A stretch of 64,000 nt of DNA from Entophlyctis helioformis (GCA_025526915.1 JAHLKH010000054.1:84099-148098), one strand, 5' to 3'; shown: positions 11,551 through 24,259, numbered from the stretch's first letter. The notes: a model not told the origin generated them from the sequence alone. Program-made: numbers and translations.

Positions 11551-12033
11551 TCACCGGGCGTGCGGCTGCTCCAGCTCCGACTCGATCTGCTTGCGGCGAG
11601 CCTCGCTCATGGCCGCCAGCCCCTCCTTGTCTCGCAGGATCTTGTCTCGCAGATCGCTTGTTGGTGCTGTTGGTGCTGTGGGTGCTCCTGCTGTTGATCC
11701 TGTGGATGCTGTTGATCCTGTGGATGCTGTTGATCCTGTGGATGCTGTCGATCCTGCCGCCTTTGCCGCCGGCTGCTTGGCCGGGTCTGGCATGAGCTCT
11801 TCCAGCTTGTCGCTCGCCCAGATGCCCGCCAGCGAGAATGCAAGCAGCCCTGCCACGGCCCACGGTCAGAGGGAGGCCTTGTCAGACAGACAGCCACATA
11901 GACAGACTCATAGACAGACTCATAGACAGACAGCCACATAGACACACTCACCCATGCTCATAAAGAAGCGCTTGGAGCGAGGCAGCGACGCATACAGCCG
12001 CCCCATCTCGGTCGGCTTGAACCGGCTGTCCAT
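11551..12033 (-). CDS. Small single-pass membrane protein, function unknown
   Basis: Two exons, complement(11551..11849, 11952..12033), 126 aa. The start MDSRFKPTEMGRLYAS leads into a basic stretch (PRSKRFF) and one membrane segment (about residues 28-44, GLLAFSLAGIWAS), then a soluble tail with a tandem repeat of Ser-Thr-Ala-Ser-Thr-Gly (18-bp DNA unit at 11690-11755) and a charged end. The basic flank before a single membrane helix would suit a mitochondrial inner-membrane or assembly-type protein, but I recognise no family. Upstream in-frame sequence could hold another exon. Confidence 0.55.
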
Positions 12034-12691
12034 GTCTGGCTTGCCGCCTGCTGTGGATGCTCCTGCTGTGCCCTGCTGCACTCGCTGGCCGTGCAGACGC
12101 TCGCTCGTGTGCGGCCTGTGCGGCCTCGACTGCGCTGGCCATGCGCTTGGCGGACGGGTGCTCAATGGCCATGACCTGTCGGTGGTTGGCGGCTGTCGGT
12201 GTGGTTGGCGACGTTGGCGACTCTGCGGACAGATCACTTTGCCGCGAGACAGCAACAACACACCAGCGTGAGACAACAGCCAGCCAGCCAGCCAGCCAAC
12301 CAATGACCATAACCACGCCTGCCAGACGCACCGACGGCAGCCACAGGGCCACGCCCGGCTCGGCGTCCACGGCCTCGCCGTCTGACCGGCCGTCGCTGCT
12401 GCCCCGTGCCGTGCCTTTGAGTGCCCCTTTGAGCGCACACGCCGCACATGCCCCTGCGACCGCAGCCCATGGCGCGACTGGGCCATCTCGCCCATCTCCA
12501 GGCACGTCCGACGTGTGCAACCAGCCCGCCTCTTGCTGCTGCTGCTTGCTGCTGCTGCTGCTGACTCTGTCTCATGCACACCCACTCGCACTCATACACA
12601 TACACACACTGCAGACACGGCACCGCAGACACAGCGGCCCCAGCCCGACCTTGCTGGTCTCGTGGCGCACGGCCCGTCCAGCCTGCGCGGC

Positions 12692-14834
12692 ATGGTGCGC
12701 GCCAGCACCTTGGACATGACCCCGCAGCAGATCCTCAAGCGGCTGTGTCGCGTCGACGACGACCTGTCTGCGCCAGCGTTCAAGCCCACGGCTGCGACCG
12801 CTGCCACCACCACCACCACCACCACCACCACCTCAGCAGCCAGCAGGATGGGCAGCAGGGCCGTGGCGTCGCATGTCAAGACGCCTGCCGGACTGGGCGG
12901 ATCTGGCGGCAATGGCGACGACGACGACGACGATGATGTTGATGAGGATGTGTTTGGGGCGAGACGCGGTCTGCCGCCTGTGCAGCCGTTTGCTCGCTTC
13001 TACCAGGAGCGCGCAGCGACAATGGTAGCGGCAGCGGCAAAGGCGAAATCATCAGGCTTGGGATCATCAGGCTTGGGATCAGCCACAGCCACAGGCACAG
13101 CCGAGCCTGTTGGCCTTCGCGCTGGAGACCGGCTCGGATCGTCTGTGGCGAGCACGGCAACGGCTGCAGTGCCAGGCGAGCAACGCAGCGCATTCCACTC
13201 GCACACGCTGCACTCGCCGCTGCTGCCCTCCAACATGTCCCTGTCCACGATCCGCTCCGTGTCGCCCACGGGTACGTCCGTGTCTCATGCCCGTGTCTCA
13301 CCCTCACCTTGCATTGCGTGCTGGGATATTGTCTCACATGCTATGCAATGTCTCACATTCAATGTCTCACATGCATATCCAACACGCGCATTGCCCCATT
13401 GGCCGGCCAGGCTTTATCGGCGACGAGTCGAGCCCTCTCCTCGTCGGCGACACCACCGAGGCGGCCCACGACTCGCGTCTGGCTGGCGCAGAGCCCAGCG
13501 TCAGCCTGCTGGCAAACGAGCAGCCGCCGCCACTGCTGGACGACAACGACGACAACGACAATGACAACGGCAGTGATGATGACCATGCCCACAACAACGA
13601 GAGCAAGAGACTCGCGGCTGCAGGTCTTGGCCACAGCACCAGGGGTGCATCCAAACCAACGACACGATCGCCTGCTGTCTTGCAGCCACAGCAAGTGCAG
13701 GCCTGGTCGCCCGCCACAGCAGCCACGACAGCCACAGCATCAACTACAACAGCCACGCCCATCTCGGATGCCCAGACGCGTCGCTTTCAGGCAGGACGGA
13801 CACCAGGTCGCATTGAGCGCACGGATCAGCACGGCACGACCGGCGTGGCCGACTGGGAATCGGTCGTTGGCAGACTCGAGGCATTAGCCAACAGCATGGA
13901 CCTGGTGACGGGCCATGACGACTCGGACAAGGTGTATCTCGCCATGCGCCGCGTGATTTACGAGTTCAAGGCGTCTGTGCGCACGCGCATTGCCGACGAA
14001 GAGACGATCAGGTGAGTGATTGAGTGAATGGGTGTGTATTGGAGTGAGTGAGTGAGTGTGACTGTGAGTGAGTGAGATTGATGGCACTGACAGGACACGC
14101 ACGGGACACGCACACGCACGCAGACCCAAGCTGTACGAACGCATCCGCGGGCTCGAGAGCGAGCTGCAGACGGTCGAGGCCGAAAAGGAGCGGCTGGCCC
14201 AGGACGCGCACGACGTTCGGCGGCAGATCGAGGACGAGCAGAGCAAGATCAACGCGCTCGAGGGGCAGCTGCAGGGGCTGCAGGGCACGGAGCAGCAGCT
14301 GCGGCACACGCTCGCCACCAACGAGGGTGCGGTGGGCGAGCTGGCAGAGGCCGAGCGCGAGGTGCGTGCGCGGCTCGAGCGGGAGCGTGCGCTGCGCAGC
14401 CGGCCGGTGACGGTGTGGGCGCAGCTGGCGGCCGAGCTGATGGGGCTGCGGGCCAACGTGTCGTTTCTGCTGCTCGTGTTCCTGGCGGTGCTGCTGGCCG
14501 AGGTGGCGGCTCTGTGCGTCATGACCTGGTGCGTCGAGTCATGTGTGGCTGTGTGGCTGTGTGTGGCTGTGTGTGTCTATGACGGACTGACTGACGGACG
14601 GTCGGACTGTCGCACTGGCAACTTGCTTACAGGCGAACGCGCGAGGCGCACCTGCAGCGCGTGCTCGCCGGCGGCGGCAGCCCCACGCTGGGCGTTGAGG
14701 GCGGCGTGCTGGACATGGGCGGGCCGTGGCTGGTGACGCTGGTCGAGGCGGGCATCGCGGCCCTGCACAGCCTCGTGTCGGCCTCGCTGCTGCCGTCATC
14801 GTCGGTGCTGGCCGATGCTGCGATGCCCGTGTGA
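12692..14834 (+). CDS. Coiled-coil, C-terminally membrane-anchored protein, unknown
   Basis: Four exons, join(12692..13271, 13411..14011, 14124..14528, 14633..14834), in frame, 595 aa. The N-terminal ~300 residues are low-complexity (Thr run, Asp run, Ala-rich). Residues ~395-490 form a long heptad-type coiled coil (starts PKLYERIRGLESELQ). A strongly hydrophobic segment follows (about 505-527, VSFLLLVFLAVLLAEVAALC), then ~65 residues beyond the membrane. This layout, cytosolic coiled coil plus tail anchor, resembles tethers or nuclear-envelope/ER proteins, but no family is recognised. The start is the first good ATG of the open frame; an earlier exon is possible. It ends 27 bases before the PEN-2 start. 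Confidence 0.65.
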
Positions 14835-14861
14835 GCCACGCCGACGCTCGTGTGGATTGGA

Positions 14862-15449
14862 ATGAAGGCCCGCTGTGGGGTTTGCGGCCAAGCCAACAAC
14901 GCTGCTGCCATGTAAGCGAGCTTGCACACATCCATGAACGCAGCCGTCTGACACCGGACACTGGCACCGACGACACCTCGCAGGGCCGCTGCTCTGGACC
15001 GCATGCCCGAGGCCGACATCCTGGCCCTTGCCCGCCGCTACTTTTACATTGGGCTGGCCGGCCTGCCGTGGCTGTGGCTCGTCAACTTCCTGTACGTCTA
15101 CCCGGCGACCGTCAAGCGGCCCTCGCTCGACCCTGCCATCCGCAAGTGTGAGTGCTGTCTGTCTGTCTAGGCGCCTGTCTGTCTGTTCAGTCGTCTGGCT
15201 GGCTGTTCAGTCGTCGTTGGGTCCAACCTCGTCTGCGTCTTGGGCAGGTGGCGTTGTTCTGCCACCACCACCACGCAACTGACCAACTGGCTGACCGCCA
15301 CACAATGGACAGATGCCCTGTGGTCGCTGGCTGGATCCGCCGTGTGGATCGTCATTCTGGTCGTCTGGCTGTCCGTCTGGCTCACGCAGCGCACATCGTG
15401 GGGCGCTCTCGGCGATGCGCTCTCGGTCAACAAGCCGTTTGGCTTCTAG
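14862..15449 (+). CDS. PEN-2, presenilin enhancer subunit of gamma-secretase
   Basis: Three exons, join(14862..14911, 14984..15147, 15211..15449), in frame, 150 aa. The first half matches PEN-2: ADILALARRYFYIGLAGLPW, then WLVNFLYVYP; the second hydrophobic pass ends in the hallmark WGALGDALSV followed by NKPFGF. PEN-2 binds presenilin and triggers its maturation in the intramembrane gamma-secretase protease. Animal PEN-2 is about 101 aa; the extra length here is an N-terminal Cys-containing stretch and a loop insert between the two membrane passes. The tiny first exon is fixed by the AT|G split at 14911/14984. Dikarya lack this complex, so its presence fits an early-diverging fungus. Confidence 0.88.
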
Positions 15450-15593
15450 CCGCCTGCATCGCCGCCTGCATCGCCGCTCTCTTCGCCGTCGCCACATATT
15501 CGTCCTCCAATGTATGTATTTACACCCGCTACGGCCACGGCCACGGCCCCCAACGAGAGGGAGAGAGATAGGGAGAGGGAGACGTAGACGCTG

Positions 15594-17719
15594 TTACGTG
15601 AGTTCAAGGTCGTCCGACGACGACGCGGGCGGTTGCCGATGGTACCCGCCGCGCAGCCGGTCCCAGTAGCGCTTGACGTCGGGCACAGGGATGAGTGCCA
15701 CGACGGCCGCCCCTGCCATGACCACAAACGCGGCCGCGTCATCGCCGCTGATGCCGTACTTGCGGCCGACCCAGTACACGGGCACGCCGGCAAACAGAAA
15801 CGCAAACGCGCCAGCCGCCTCGCGCGGCGCCTCCCACACGGAAAAGGTGATCAGACACACGGTCACGAGCGAGAAGAGGAGCGGCAGCGGGAGCCACACG
15901 GTAAACGGCCGCTCCTCGTAGGGATGCGTCACGCGCAGCGTCAGCAGCGCCATGACGGCCCCCAGGTAAAACGACCACGCGATGATCGAGTAGAACGTCA
16001 CGAGCGAGGCAAAGTTGCCCATGGCGACAAACACGAGCGCCAGCAGCGACTGCACCACAATCGCGTTCAGCGGCGTGTGCGTCGTGCTGTGGATCTCGGC
16101 CAGGAACCGCGGCGCGTGTCCCTGCTGCGCCGACACGTGGATCACCCGCGAGCCCGTAAACAGCGTCGCATTCGCCGCGCCAAACGTTGAGCCAATGACA
16201 ATCAGCGGGATGATGATGCCGCCAATGTGGCCAAACACTTGCTTGCCGAAATCCATGCCCAGCGTCGTCGATGACGCGACCGTCGGACCCGGCAGCACGG
16301 CGAAATAGGCAATGTTGGTGGCGATGTAGCAGAGCATCACAATCAGCGGGCCGCCGATGATGGCGCGCGGCAGGTTTTTGGCAGGGTCCTTGAGCTCGCC
16401 CGTCACCATGTTCAGATTGTTCCTGTTTTGCCAGAGCCAGAGAGTGAGATGATGCGGGCACGCGGGTATGCCAAGTGCAGCGAGCCGACCCACCATCCGT
16501 CGTATGCCCACAGGGCCGAAAAGAGCGCAATGGCATAGTTGCCGGCATACATCGACGACCCAGCAAACAGCGGCTTATCAAAGTTGTGGGCAACGGGCGG
16601 GTCTCTGGCGAGGTACACGAGGCCAATCACGGTCATCCACGCGAGCGACATGAGCTTGAGCACGGTAAACACGTCCTGCACAGCCGTCGACGCGCGCGAC
16701 GACGCCACGTTGATGAGCGTCAGCAGCGCGATGATGGTGGCCGCGACGGCCTTGACCTGCCACGGCGGCACGGCGCTTGCCGGATGCTCAAAGTACACCA
16801 GCCGCATGACATACTCTGCGCAGATGACGGTGATGATGGCGAGCGACCCGGGCCGCGTGGCCGTGATGCCCGTCCAGCTAAACAGAAACGCGGGCAGCTC
16901 GCCAAACGCGCGCAGCAGGTACGGATGCTCGCCGCCCGACGCCGGCATCATCGTGCCCAGCTCCGCGTAGCACAGGCCGCCCGCGATCGCCAGCCCGCCC
17001 GCTGCCCCCCACACGGCGATCGCGGACCCGACCGACCCCGCCCGCTCGTACACTGGCCCCGGCGACGCAAAGATGCCCGACCCGATCGACACGCCGACAA
17101 TGAGCGCGATGCCCGACCACAGCGACACGGTGCGGTCGAGGTGCGTCTCCGAGTGCGAGAGCGTCTTGGACAGCGGGATGGCGTGCAGGGCGTGCAGCGA
17201 CGAGTGGCCGTCGCCGCCACCACCATTGCCATTGCCATTGCCGCCGCCGCCGAGGAGGCTGCCCCAGTCAAACGCAAAGCCGCCGCCGCCGCTGCTGCTT
17301 CTTCTGCCGCCGCCGCCGGCTGCCATGGACCCCGGGCTGTCGAGCGAAAAGAGCGAGTCGGTGTCGTACGGCTCCATGGCGATGCGGTCGTGCTCGTCCG
17401 TCTGCGAGTAGCCGTCCGAGTCGTCGTCGCCGTTGTTGCCGTTGTCGCCCGGTTGCTGGCATCTGCGGCGTTGGCGTGCCTTGCCATGGATGGCGCGGCG
17501 TGTGGCGGTGGTTGCAGTTGCAGTGGTGGTGTTGGTGACGGTTGCTGCAGTGTTGGTGGTGGCGGGAACTGTGCCCAGCCGGCTGCCGTCGTCATTGCCG
17601 CTGCCGTCGGTGTTGTCGTTGCAGTCGTCGCAGTCGTCGCAGTTGTCGTTGTTGGCGGCGGTGCGTCCATGTGCGTGCGGCATCCACGGAGAGATTCCAA
17701 CAAGACAAATTCGACGCAT
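15594..17719 (-). CDS. L-type amino-acid transporter (APC superfamily)
   Basis: Two exons, complement(15594..16422, 16494..17719), 684 aa. After ~190 residues of low-complexity, Asp/Asn/Thr-rich cytosolic sequence comes a 12-helix APC core. Helix 1 has the substrate motif VGVSIGSGIFASPGPV; the diagnostic LAT signature WAYDGWNNLN spans the single intron and is followed by VTGELKDPAKNLPRAI. SLC7 L-type carriers exchange neutral amino acids at the plasma membrane. Met at 17719 is the first in the frame, but it lies only 205 bases from the divergent AFG1 start, so a shorter start (for instance MEPYDTDSLF) is quite possible. Confidence 0.9.
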
Positions 17720-17924
17720 TTTGCTTCAATTTCCGTCGATATCTGTGTTGGTGCACACACCACACACCAGACATGCTCGTTGCTCTGCGCCAGCTGCTCG
17801 TCCATGCCCGGCGCTCGGGCCCGATCCTGCTGCCACTCGCCGCGGCTGCTGCACGCACTCGCCCCCTCGCCTCGCTTCCCACGGCCGCCCGCCCGGCGCC
17901 GGCAGGCTGGCCAGCGTGCGCGCC

Positions 17925-20575
17925 ATGTCCACCGCTCCGTCGCCGCCACCGCCATCGACGCAGCTGGCCCAAGTCGGTGCGTCCGTCCGTCTGTCCTTCT
18001 GCCATGCCGTCTACAGCACTGACACGCCCGCCGTACCGCATGCCGCATGCCGCATGCCGCATGCCTTGCAACAGGCCCGCTGCCCGAGTACTACCGCCGC
18101 ATTGCGCTCAAAGAGATCGAGCCCGACCAAGACCAGATGCGCGCGGCCGTCGCTGTAAGCGTCGTTCCGTGCTCGCCTGCCAGCCAGCCAGCCAGCCAGC
18201 CGGCCGATCGCATCGCCGCCTGCTGCTGACCCTGCGCCCCTCTGTGCGTGCATGCACGCAGCTGCAGAAACTGTGCGAGGAGCTCCTGCACTACCGCCCG
18301 CCTGTCTGGGACGCTCCGCTTGTCCCGGCACCGTCGCTGACCCCATCCGATCGGATGCCTGATGCGAATTCGGATTTGGATCGGCTGGCGGCGTCCCTGA
18401 CAACGCCATCGACCACCTCACGATCGCTGGTGCGTGTGCCTGGGTCCGACGACTTTGAGGCCTACGGTCCCAGGGTATCTGGCTGTATGGCGGTGTCGGG
18501 TGCGTCCGCGTCTGCATCCCTGGGATCCTTCTGATCCCACTTCTGGCCACTGCTGGACACGCAGGCACTCACACCTGACGCGTCTGTAGAACGGGCAAGA
18601 CGCTGCTCATGGACATGTTCTTCGACTCTGTGCCAACACCGCACAAGACGCGCATACACTTTCACGCCTTTATGCAGTCCCTTTACGCCAAACTGCACTC
18701 TTGGCACTCCCTCGCCCCGTCCTCCCCGGCCCGCTCCGAGTACGTCATGGACACCGTCGCCCGCGACCTCCTCCGCTCCTCCTGGCTCATCTGCTTCGAC
18801 GAGTTCCAGATCACCGATATCGCCACCGCCTCCCTCCTCAAACCCCTCTTCTCTGCCCTGTTCCGCCACGGCGCTGTGCTCGTCGCCACATCGAACCGTG
18901 TGCCCGATGACCTGTATACCGGCGGCTTTGCCCGCAAGAATAATGTCCAGTTGATCAACCTGTTGACTGAGCGGTGTACTGTCGTGCACCTGCGCTCTGA
19001 ACATGACTACCGCGCGCAGATGCTGGCTGGTACGTTTCTGTCCGATGCTATGTGTGTCTCTGTGTGTGTCGTCGTCACTCACGAGTGTGGCGCTGACTCG
19101 GCATGTAGATACACGCTTTGAGGGACCAGGTGCCGTGGCTCGGTCATACTACAAGTACGCGCGCGTGTGGATAAGTGGATACTGCACATCTGTTTGCCTG
19201 TGCACTGACACTCGCCCCACTTACCTCCCACCGCTTCCTTGCACTGTGCGTGCGTGCCCCGCAGGCTGGACTCGCCTGAAAACGCAAAGGCGTTTGTCGA
19301 GCGTGTCGGCAAGCTGTTTTACGGCAAGCAAGGTACACAGATGGATGCGTGTGTGCGTGCGTAGATGAGATGACGGATGGGCAAGCTGACCACGCGGTGG
19401 GGACGCGGCTGTGGTGGGACAGTGTACTCGGAGACGGTCAAGATCCATGGACGCAAGCAGACGATCCACAAAGCGGCTGATGGGATCGCGCTCTTTACGT
19501 TTGAAGAGCTGTGTGGTTCAAGTAACCAGGTGTGTGAGCCTCCGCTGCTGGCTGCTGGCTGCTGGCTGTCGTTGTGGCACTGTGCTGACACGCAAGCGGC
19601 AGCCGTGGGGACCGGCCGAATACCTCCAGCTGTGTGCCAGTTTCCACACGATTGTCGTGCAGAGCGTGCCGCAGATGGGTCTCTTTGAGCGCAACGAGGC
19701 TCGCCGATTCATCACGTTCATCGATGCTGCCTACGAGAACAAGGTGAGTGCACCACGAGCGCTTCCGACGCGGTTGGTTGAGGTCACAGAGTGCTAAGTG
19801 ACGGTGGCTTTGCCAGACCAAACTCGTGTTCTCGGCAGATACGGATCCGGACGACCTGTTTGTGCTGCCCGACAAGGCGACAGACGACTCGGCGGATGCC
19901 GTCATGCACCGCGAGATGATGGGCGATCTCCTGGGCGAGTCTGCCGCGCTCAACGCCGCCACACCGAGCCCGCCAGCTGCATCCGCATCCGCATCTCAAC
20001 CCCTGCCACCGGGCACATCCGCCATCAAGCCTGGCTACGTCCCCGAATCCGAATCCGAGTCCGACCAGCTCACCTCCCTCGCCGTCTTCACCGCCGAAGA
20101 AGAGCGTTTCGCCTTCACCCGCGCCGTGTCGCGCATCAAGGAAATGCAGGCCGACGCGTACATGGCATCGCCGCATGCTCCCAAAGCTATCCCCCTCTCC
20201 GGTCTCTCCTCTGCCGTCATTGGCCATCTCACCCCAACTCCTGCCGACTCCCGCTCGTTCCCAACAACCGCCCCTGGCCCCTTGCCCGCACCGCTTGGCG
20301 GCGTGCACGATCCTACCGCATCACCCGCGTCCACCACGCCATCCACCGACGATTTCGGCGACGAGGCCAGCTACCGCGGCTACCTCACCCAGTACAACCG
20401 GTACGGCACCGGCGGCGGCCGCCGTCACACGGCAGACAACGACGCTACACGCTCGTCCAAACCGCGGTTCGCTGAACGACACATCTGGGGCCTCGGTACG
20501 TGGGGCCCGCGTGCCGGTGAATGGGGCGAAGGCGTCCGCAAGTTCTTTGGCTTTGGCCGCGGCGGCAAACGGTGA
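17925..20575 (+). CDS. AFG1/LACE1-family mitochondrial AAA ATPase
   Basis: Nine exons, join(17925..17976, 18075..18154, 18262..18499, 18590..19029, 19109..19154, 19265..19332, 19423..19529, 19603..19743, 19817..20575). Features: GPLPEYYRR start block, Walker A GGVGTGKT split by an intron at 18499/18590, Walker B LICFDEFQITD, sensor ATSNRVPDDLY, and the C-terminal EELC and AYENK blocks. AFG1 helps handle mitochondrially encoded proteins at the inner membrane. Two apparent one-base losses: at 18472 (CCCAGGGTATC), just before the P-loop, and near 17900, where a good presequence starting at 17773 (MLVALRQLLVHARRSG) is out of frame with the rest. With the first repaired the model is 643 aa. The Ser/Pro-rich last 200 residues extend beyond most relatives. 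Confidence 0.88.
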
Positions 20576-20761
20576 CATGCCCCTCCCTCTCTCCTCGCTG
20601 TCTCCGCTTCTCTGTCCCCGCTTCTGTGTATGCAATCTGCACGACCTTTGTCCATGCTCCCTTTTTTCTGGTATCATGCCTGTCAAGCCAGTTGATGTGG
20701 TGTATTGCGATCGTGTCTGCGATGGATGGAGGAGAGTGGAGGAGTGGAGAAGGGAACAGGG

Positions 20762-21865
20762 TTAGATGGACGGCGTGTGGCGACCGCCCAGCGGCTTGGA
20801 TGCCTTGGGTTTCTGTGCCGTGGCCTGCATGGCCGGCGCCGGCAGCCGCGGCTGCGTTTCCGCCTGTCCGCGCTGTTTGGGGATCATGGACCGCAGGATG
20901 CGTTTGTGCATTGGTCCACTGGCTGGCGGGGGCATCGCGGGGTCCATGAGCGACTCGCCCGCGACTGCTGTCTCTGGCTGCTCCTGCTCCGGCTGCTCCT
21001 GCTGCTCGGCTTGCCGAGGCGGTGACGCGGTGCTGGACACGGTCGTGGACACGGTCGGCAGATCCGCTGGGAACATGTCCTTGTCGTCCGTCACCACCAC
21101 GTACTCGTCAAACATGACGTCGCCCGTCGTTGGTACTGGCTGCTCAGGCTGCTCAGGCTGCACTGGCGGCTCTGCCGTGTCCCCGCCGCCATGGCTACAG
21201 CCTTGAGCCGCCGCGGTTGTCACAGACGCGACCGGCTGTGCACCCTCCATCGCACAAGCCAGCCCTGCTGTGGACGGCCCAGCCGCTGCCGAAACAGGCG
21301 GAACGGCCGCCATCACCCTGGCGCGATCGGCTGCGCTCAGCTGCTGTGAAAGCACGTGGTCGAGACCTGTTGCTGCTATGGCGTCGACCACCGTTTCTGG
21401 CGTGCATTCCCTGCCGCCCCGCGTCGTCTGAGTCAGAAGCCAGCCGATCACGGATATCTGCACCAGCAGCGTTGAGCAAGGGTCGGCATGCGGACGCACC
21501 AGTGCCAGTAGTGTGTGGTCGGGTGGCCGATCGTCCTTGACCGACGCACACGGCTCGTGCGAAGATGTCCTTTCTAGTCACATGCTCGTGCGTGTTAGCT
21601 CGTGTGTATCACGACGTGCGCATGTGCATGCTTGCTTGCTTGCCTCGATGATCCGCGTGGGACACGACTCGAGTCGGCATCGGGAGCGGCCTGACTTGGC
21701 GTACTTGACGCCCGCCAGCACATCGGCGCACAGTCGCACACGCACATCGTCGTATACCAACAGTCGCCCATCGTGTCAGCCAGCGATTCGCGACGTGTGT
21801 GCTTGACTGTGATGTGGTTGGTGTGCCGCCCTCACCTCGATCACATATGCGTCGGTGCCCAGCAT
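20762..21865 (-). CDS. Conserved-looking protein of unknown function
   Basis: The last exon (20762 to about 21570) encodes an ordered part (DHTLLALVRPH, LLVQISVIGWLL, TPETVVDAIAATGLDHVL) and then a Pro/Gln/Glu-rich disordered tail ending in basic residues (KPLGGRHTPSI). An upstream exon near 21640-21800 encodes LLVYDDVRVRLCADVLAGVK and a basic region. Its left part needs one missing base at 21766 to join the frame, and the following intron appears to use a GC donor (GCAAGC) near 21655. The start at 21865 (MLGTDAYVIE) is tentative because the next intron would be only 34 bases. I recognise no family; the beta-rich LLVYDDVRVRL text could be an OB-like fold, which is a guess. Confidence 0.5.
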
Positions 21866-22062
21866 GCTGTCTTGTCACTAGTGTACTCGCGAGCAAAGCC
21901 GTTCAACCACGCTCGCTCGCCAGAAAGTCACTGCATCCGCCTTCATGAGCAAGCTTTCTGGCGTCGTGCATGACACAGCAACCTTTATTGAATAACCGCG
22001 ACATGACACGACACGACATGACACGGCTCGGTGTGCCTAGAAGGGTGGCGGGCGGATTCGCA

Positions 22063-24108
22063 TTAGTTGGCGATAGTCTTGGATGCGATCTTGGCCTTCC
22101 ACTCCTGGCTCTTGACCAGCCACTCGATGATCTTGATGCCGCGGTGGCCGTAGATGGGGTTGTCCTCCTTGGACCGCTTCTCGGCAATCTCGATCGCAAT
22201 CTGTACTCCCCACGTCCCGTCCCAACTCGTGCGTTAGTGCCATGCATGTCAAGAGTGCCGAGCGGCAACACGACGGCACCTGCTGCGTAGTCTTGCCCGA
22301 CTGCTTGGCTTCGGCAAGCACGGCCGTCGAGAGGTTGTAGATGGCATTGTCCCACGTCGTGCCGAGATGCATCTCGAGCTTGGGGTCGTCGTCAATGATG
22401 CCCATGTGCTGTCATGCCCATCATCGTGTGTCAGATGCTGTCAAGCTGAGCACAGTGTGCATGACCGTGCGCGTGGCATGCATACCTCGTCGCAGCAGTT
22501 GACAATACCCTTGATCGTGGACCCACAACCCCCGCAAGATCCAGAGCCAGAGCCAGAGCAAGAGCCACGCGAGACGACGCGTCAGCAGTTCAGTTGGATC
22601 AGAGAAGCGAGCCCCCTAAACGCATGGCGGCCACCTCACCATGCGGTTCACCAGAAAGTCGGGCAGGTACGTGATGCCACGCTCCTGCAGCAGCTTATCA
22701 TCGCCGCGGATCTCGCGCAGCTGGTTGTTAGCCGCACCGCACACAATCTTGGTCTTGATCAGCGGGATCGTGGCGGCGTTCAGAATGCCGCCCGTCGCAC
22801 ACGGCGCCACGGCATCCACGTCCAGAAACAGAATCGAGTTGTCCGACTTGTCCACAATGCGCAGCTCAAAGTCGCGGCCGGCAAACGCTTGGCGGATGGC
22901 GTCGGCACGGTGCGCGTCAATGTCGGACGCAATGACCTTGCCCACGCCGCGCTCAAACAGGAACTGGATGAGCGGCATGCCCACATGGCCGGCTGGTTCA
23001 CCGCCATCATGTCAACACACTGTCAGCACGCGGAATGGCATAGCATGCGACATGGCATGACATAACAATGTGGACAAGCATCGTCGACGCACCGCCCTGC
23101 ACAGCGACCGTGCTGCCAACAATCTCCTTGCCCAGAAACGCAAACGCGGCTTCCATGCCACGCAGCACGCCGCGGGCGGTCGGCACGCTCGGGTTGCCCG
23201 ACCCGCCCAGCTCGGCAGGGATACACGTCGTGTGCCGCGTCTTTGCGAAGATGGCGGCCATGTCGTTGACGTTGGTGCCGACATCCTCGGCCGTCACGTA
23301 GCAGCCGTGCAGGCCGCTCATGAACGTGCCATACTCTTCGTACACGAGCCGGCGCGACTCGGGCGATGCGTCGGGCAGGCTGTCGAGCGGCGATCCATGC
23401 ACGGTGAGTGTGGTGTCCAACAGACAGACAGAGGGAGAGAGAGAGAGAGAGAGAGAGAGAACGAGGCAGGCAGGCACTCACAGACCGGTGCCCGTGTTGC
23501 GCGCCATGACGCCCTTGCCGCCGCCCCACCAGATACCGGCGAGCGCATTCTTGTGCGTCATGCCCTTGCTCAGCCGCAGGCCGTCGCGGAAGAACTGGTC
23601 CATGTCGTCGTACAGCCAGTTGCGCACGCCGCCCGCACCGGGCCCACGGCAAGTGCGGTGCACAAACGCACCCTGTGTGTGTGGGCAGCACCGTCGTGGC
23701 GTGGTATTGCATTTGGCGAGAGCGTCAGATCAGCGGCAGGCGAGAAAGCGAGCGAGTGGACTTACTTGGAGAACGCCCGAGTGGGGGGCGATCTGGACAA
23801 AGAAGCCCTCGTGGGTGTCGTAGTCGTCGGCCTCTGCCTGGAAGTGGTCGGCAATGGGCTGCAGGAACTCGTGGCTGTTTGCGGGTCGGTGTGTCGATGG
23901 TCAGCCGGGCAGATCACGCGTGCACGGAGCGGCGAGCGGGCGAGAGAGAGAGAGCGAGCGGCAGAAGGCAGCACCACACAAGGCAGACGCACCTGGCCGT
24001 CAGCCGGCCGTTGAGCGTGACAAAGTGGCAGACGGACACGCCGTGTGCACGCAGCGTGTCGGCAAAGGCGGCAGGCGTCAGCTGCAGCAGCGCGGTCGGA
24101 GCAGGCAT
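22063..24108 (-). CDS. Leu/Phe/Val-type amino-acid dehydrogenase
   Basis: Eight exons, complement(22063..22200, 22280..22408, 22486..22509, 22640..22992, 23093..23379, 23482..23672, 23766..23874, 23993..24108), 448 aa, all phases agree; one is a 24-base micro-exon. The N-domain has GPGAGGVRNW and the catalytic Lys block GGGKGVM preceded by LSKGMTHKNALAG; then TAEDVGT; the Rossmann domain has VAVQGAGHVG across an intron, and LPDFLVNRMGIVNCCDE. These are the marks of the Glu/Leu/Phe/Val dehydrogenase family, and the GPxxGGxR form is closest to the leucine/phenylalanine/valine branch. It would reversibly deaminate a branched or aromatic amino acid with NAD. Substrate cannot be told from sequence alone. 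Divergent from TCTP, 151 bases apart. Confidence 0.88.
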
Positions 24109-24259
24109 GATGGCGGTCGGTGGATGGTTGTGGAAGTCGCCGTGAATGAATCGGTGCACACGCCTGCCCTGGTCACGTGACGCTTGGTTTTTCTTGCCAG
24201 GCGAGCGGCGCTCGTTGCCCACGCAATTTCACAAGCCGCCCGCCCGCCCGCCCACGACC
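24109..24259. promoter_or_regulatory. Short divergent promoter region, dehydrogenase and TCTP
   Basis: Only 151 bases separate the two start codons, so both promoters must lie here or extend into the genes. No TATA box is evident; a GCCCGCCCGCCCGCC run sits just before the TCTP start. Confidence 0.5.

Noticed and set aside
16475..18022. 515-aa plus-strand ORF at 16475-18022
   Set aside because: Antisense to the amino-acid transporter; Arg/Ala-rich text without motifs.
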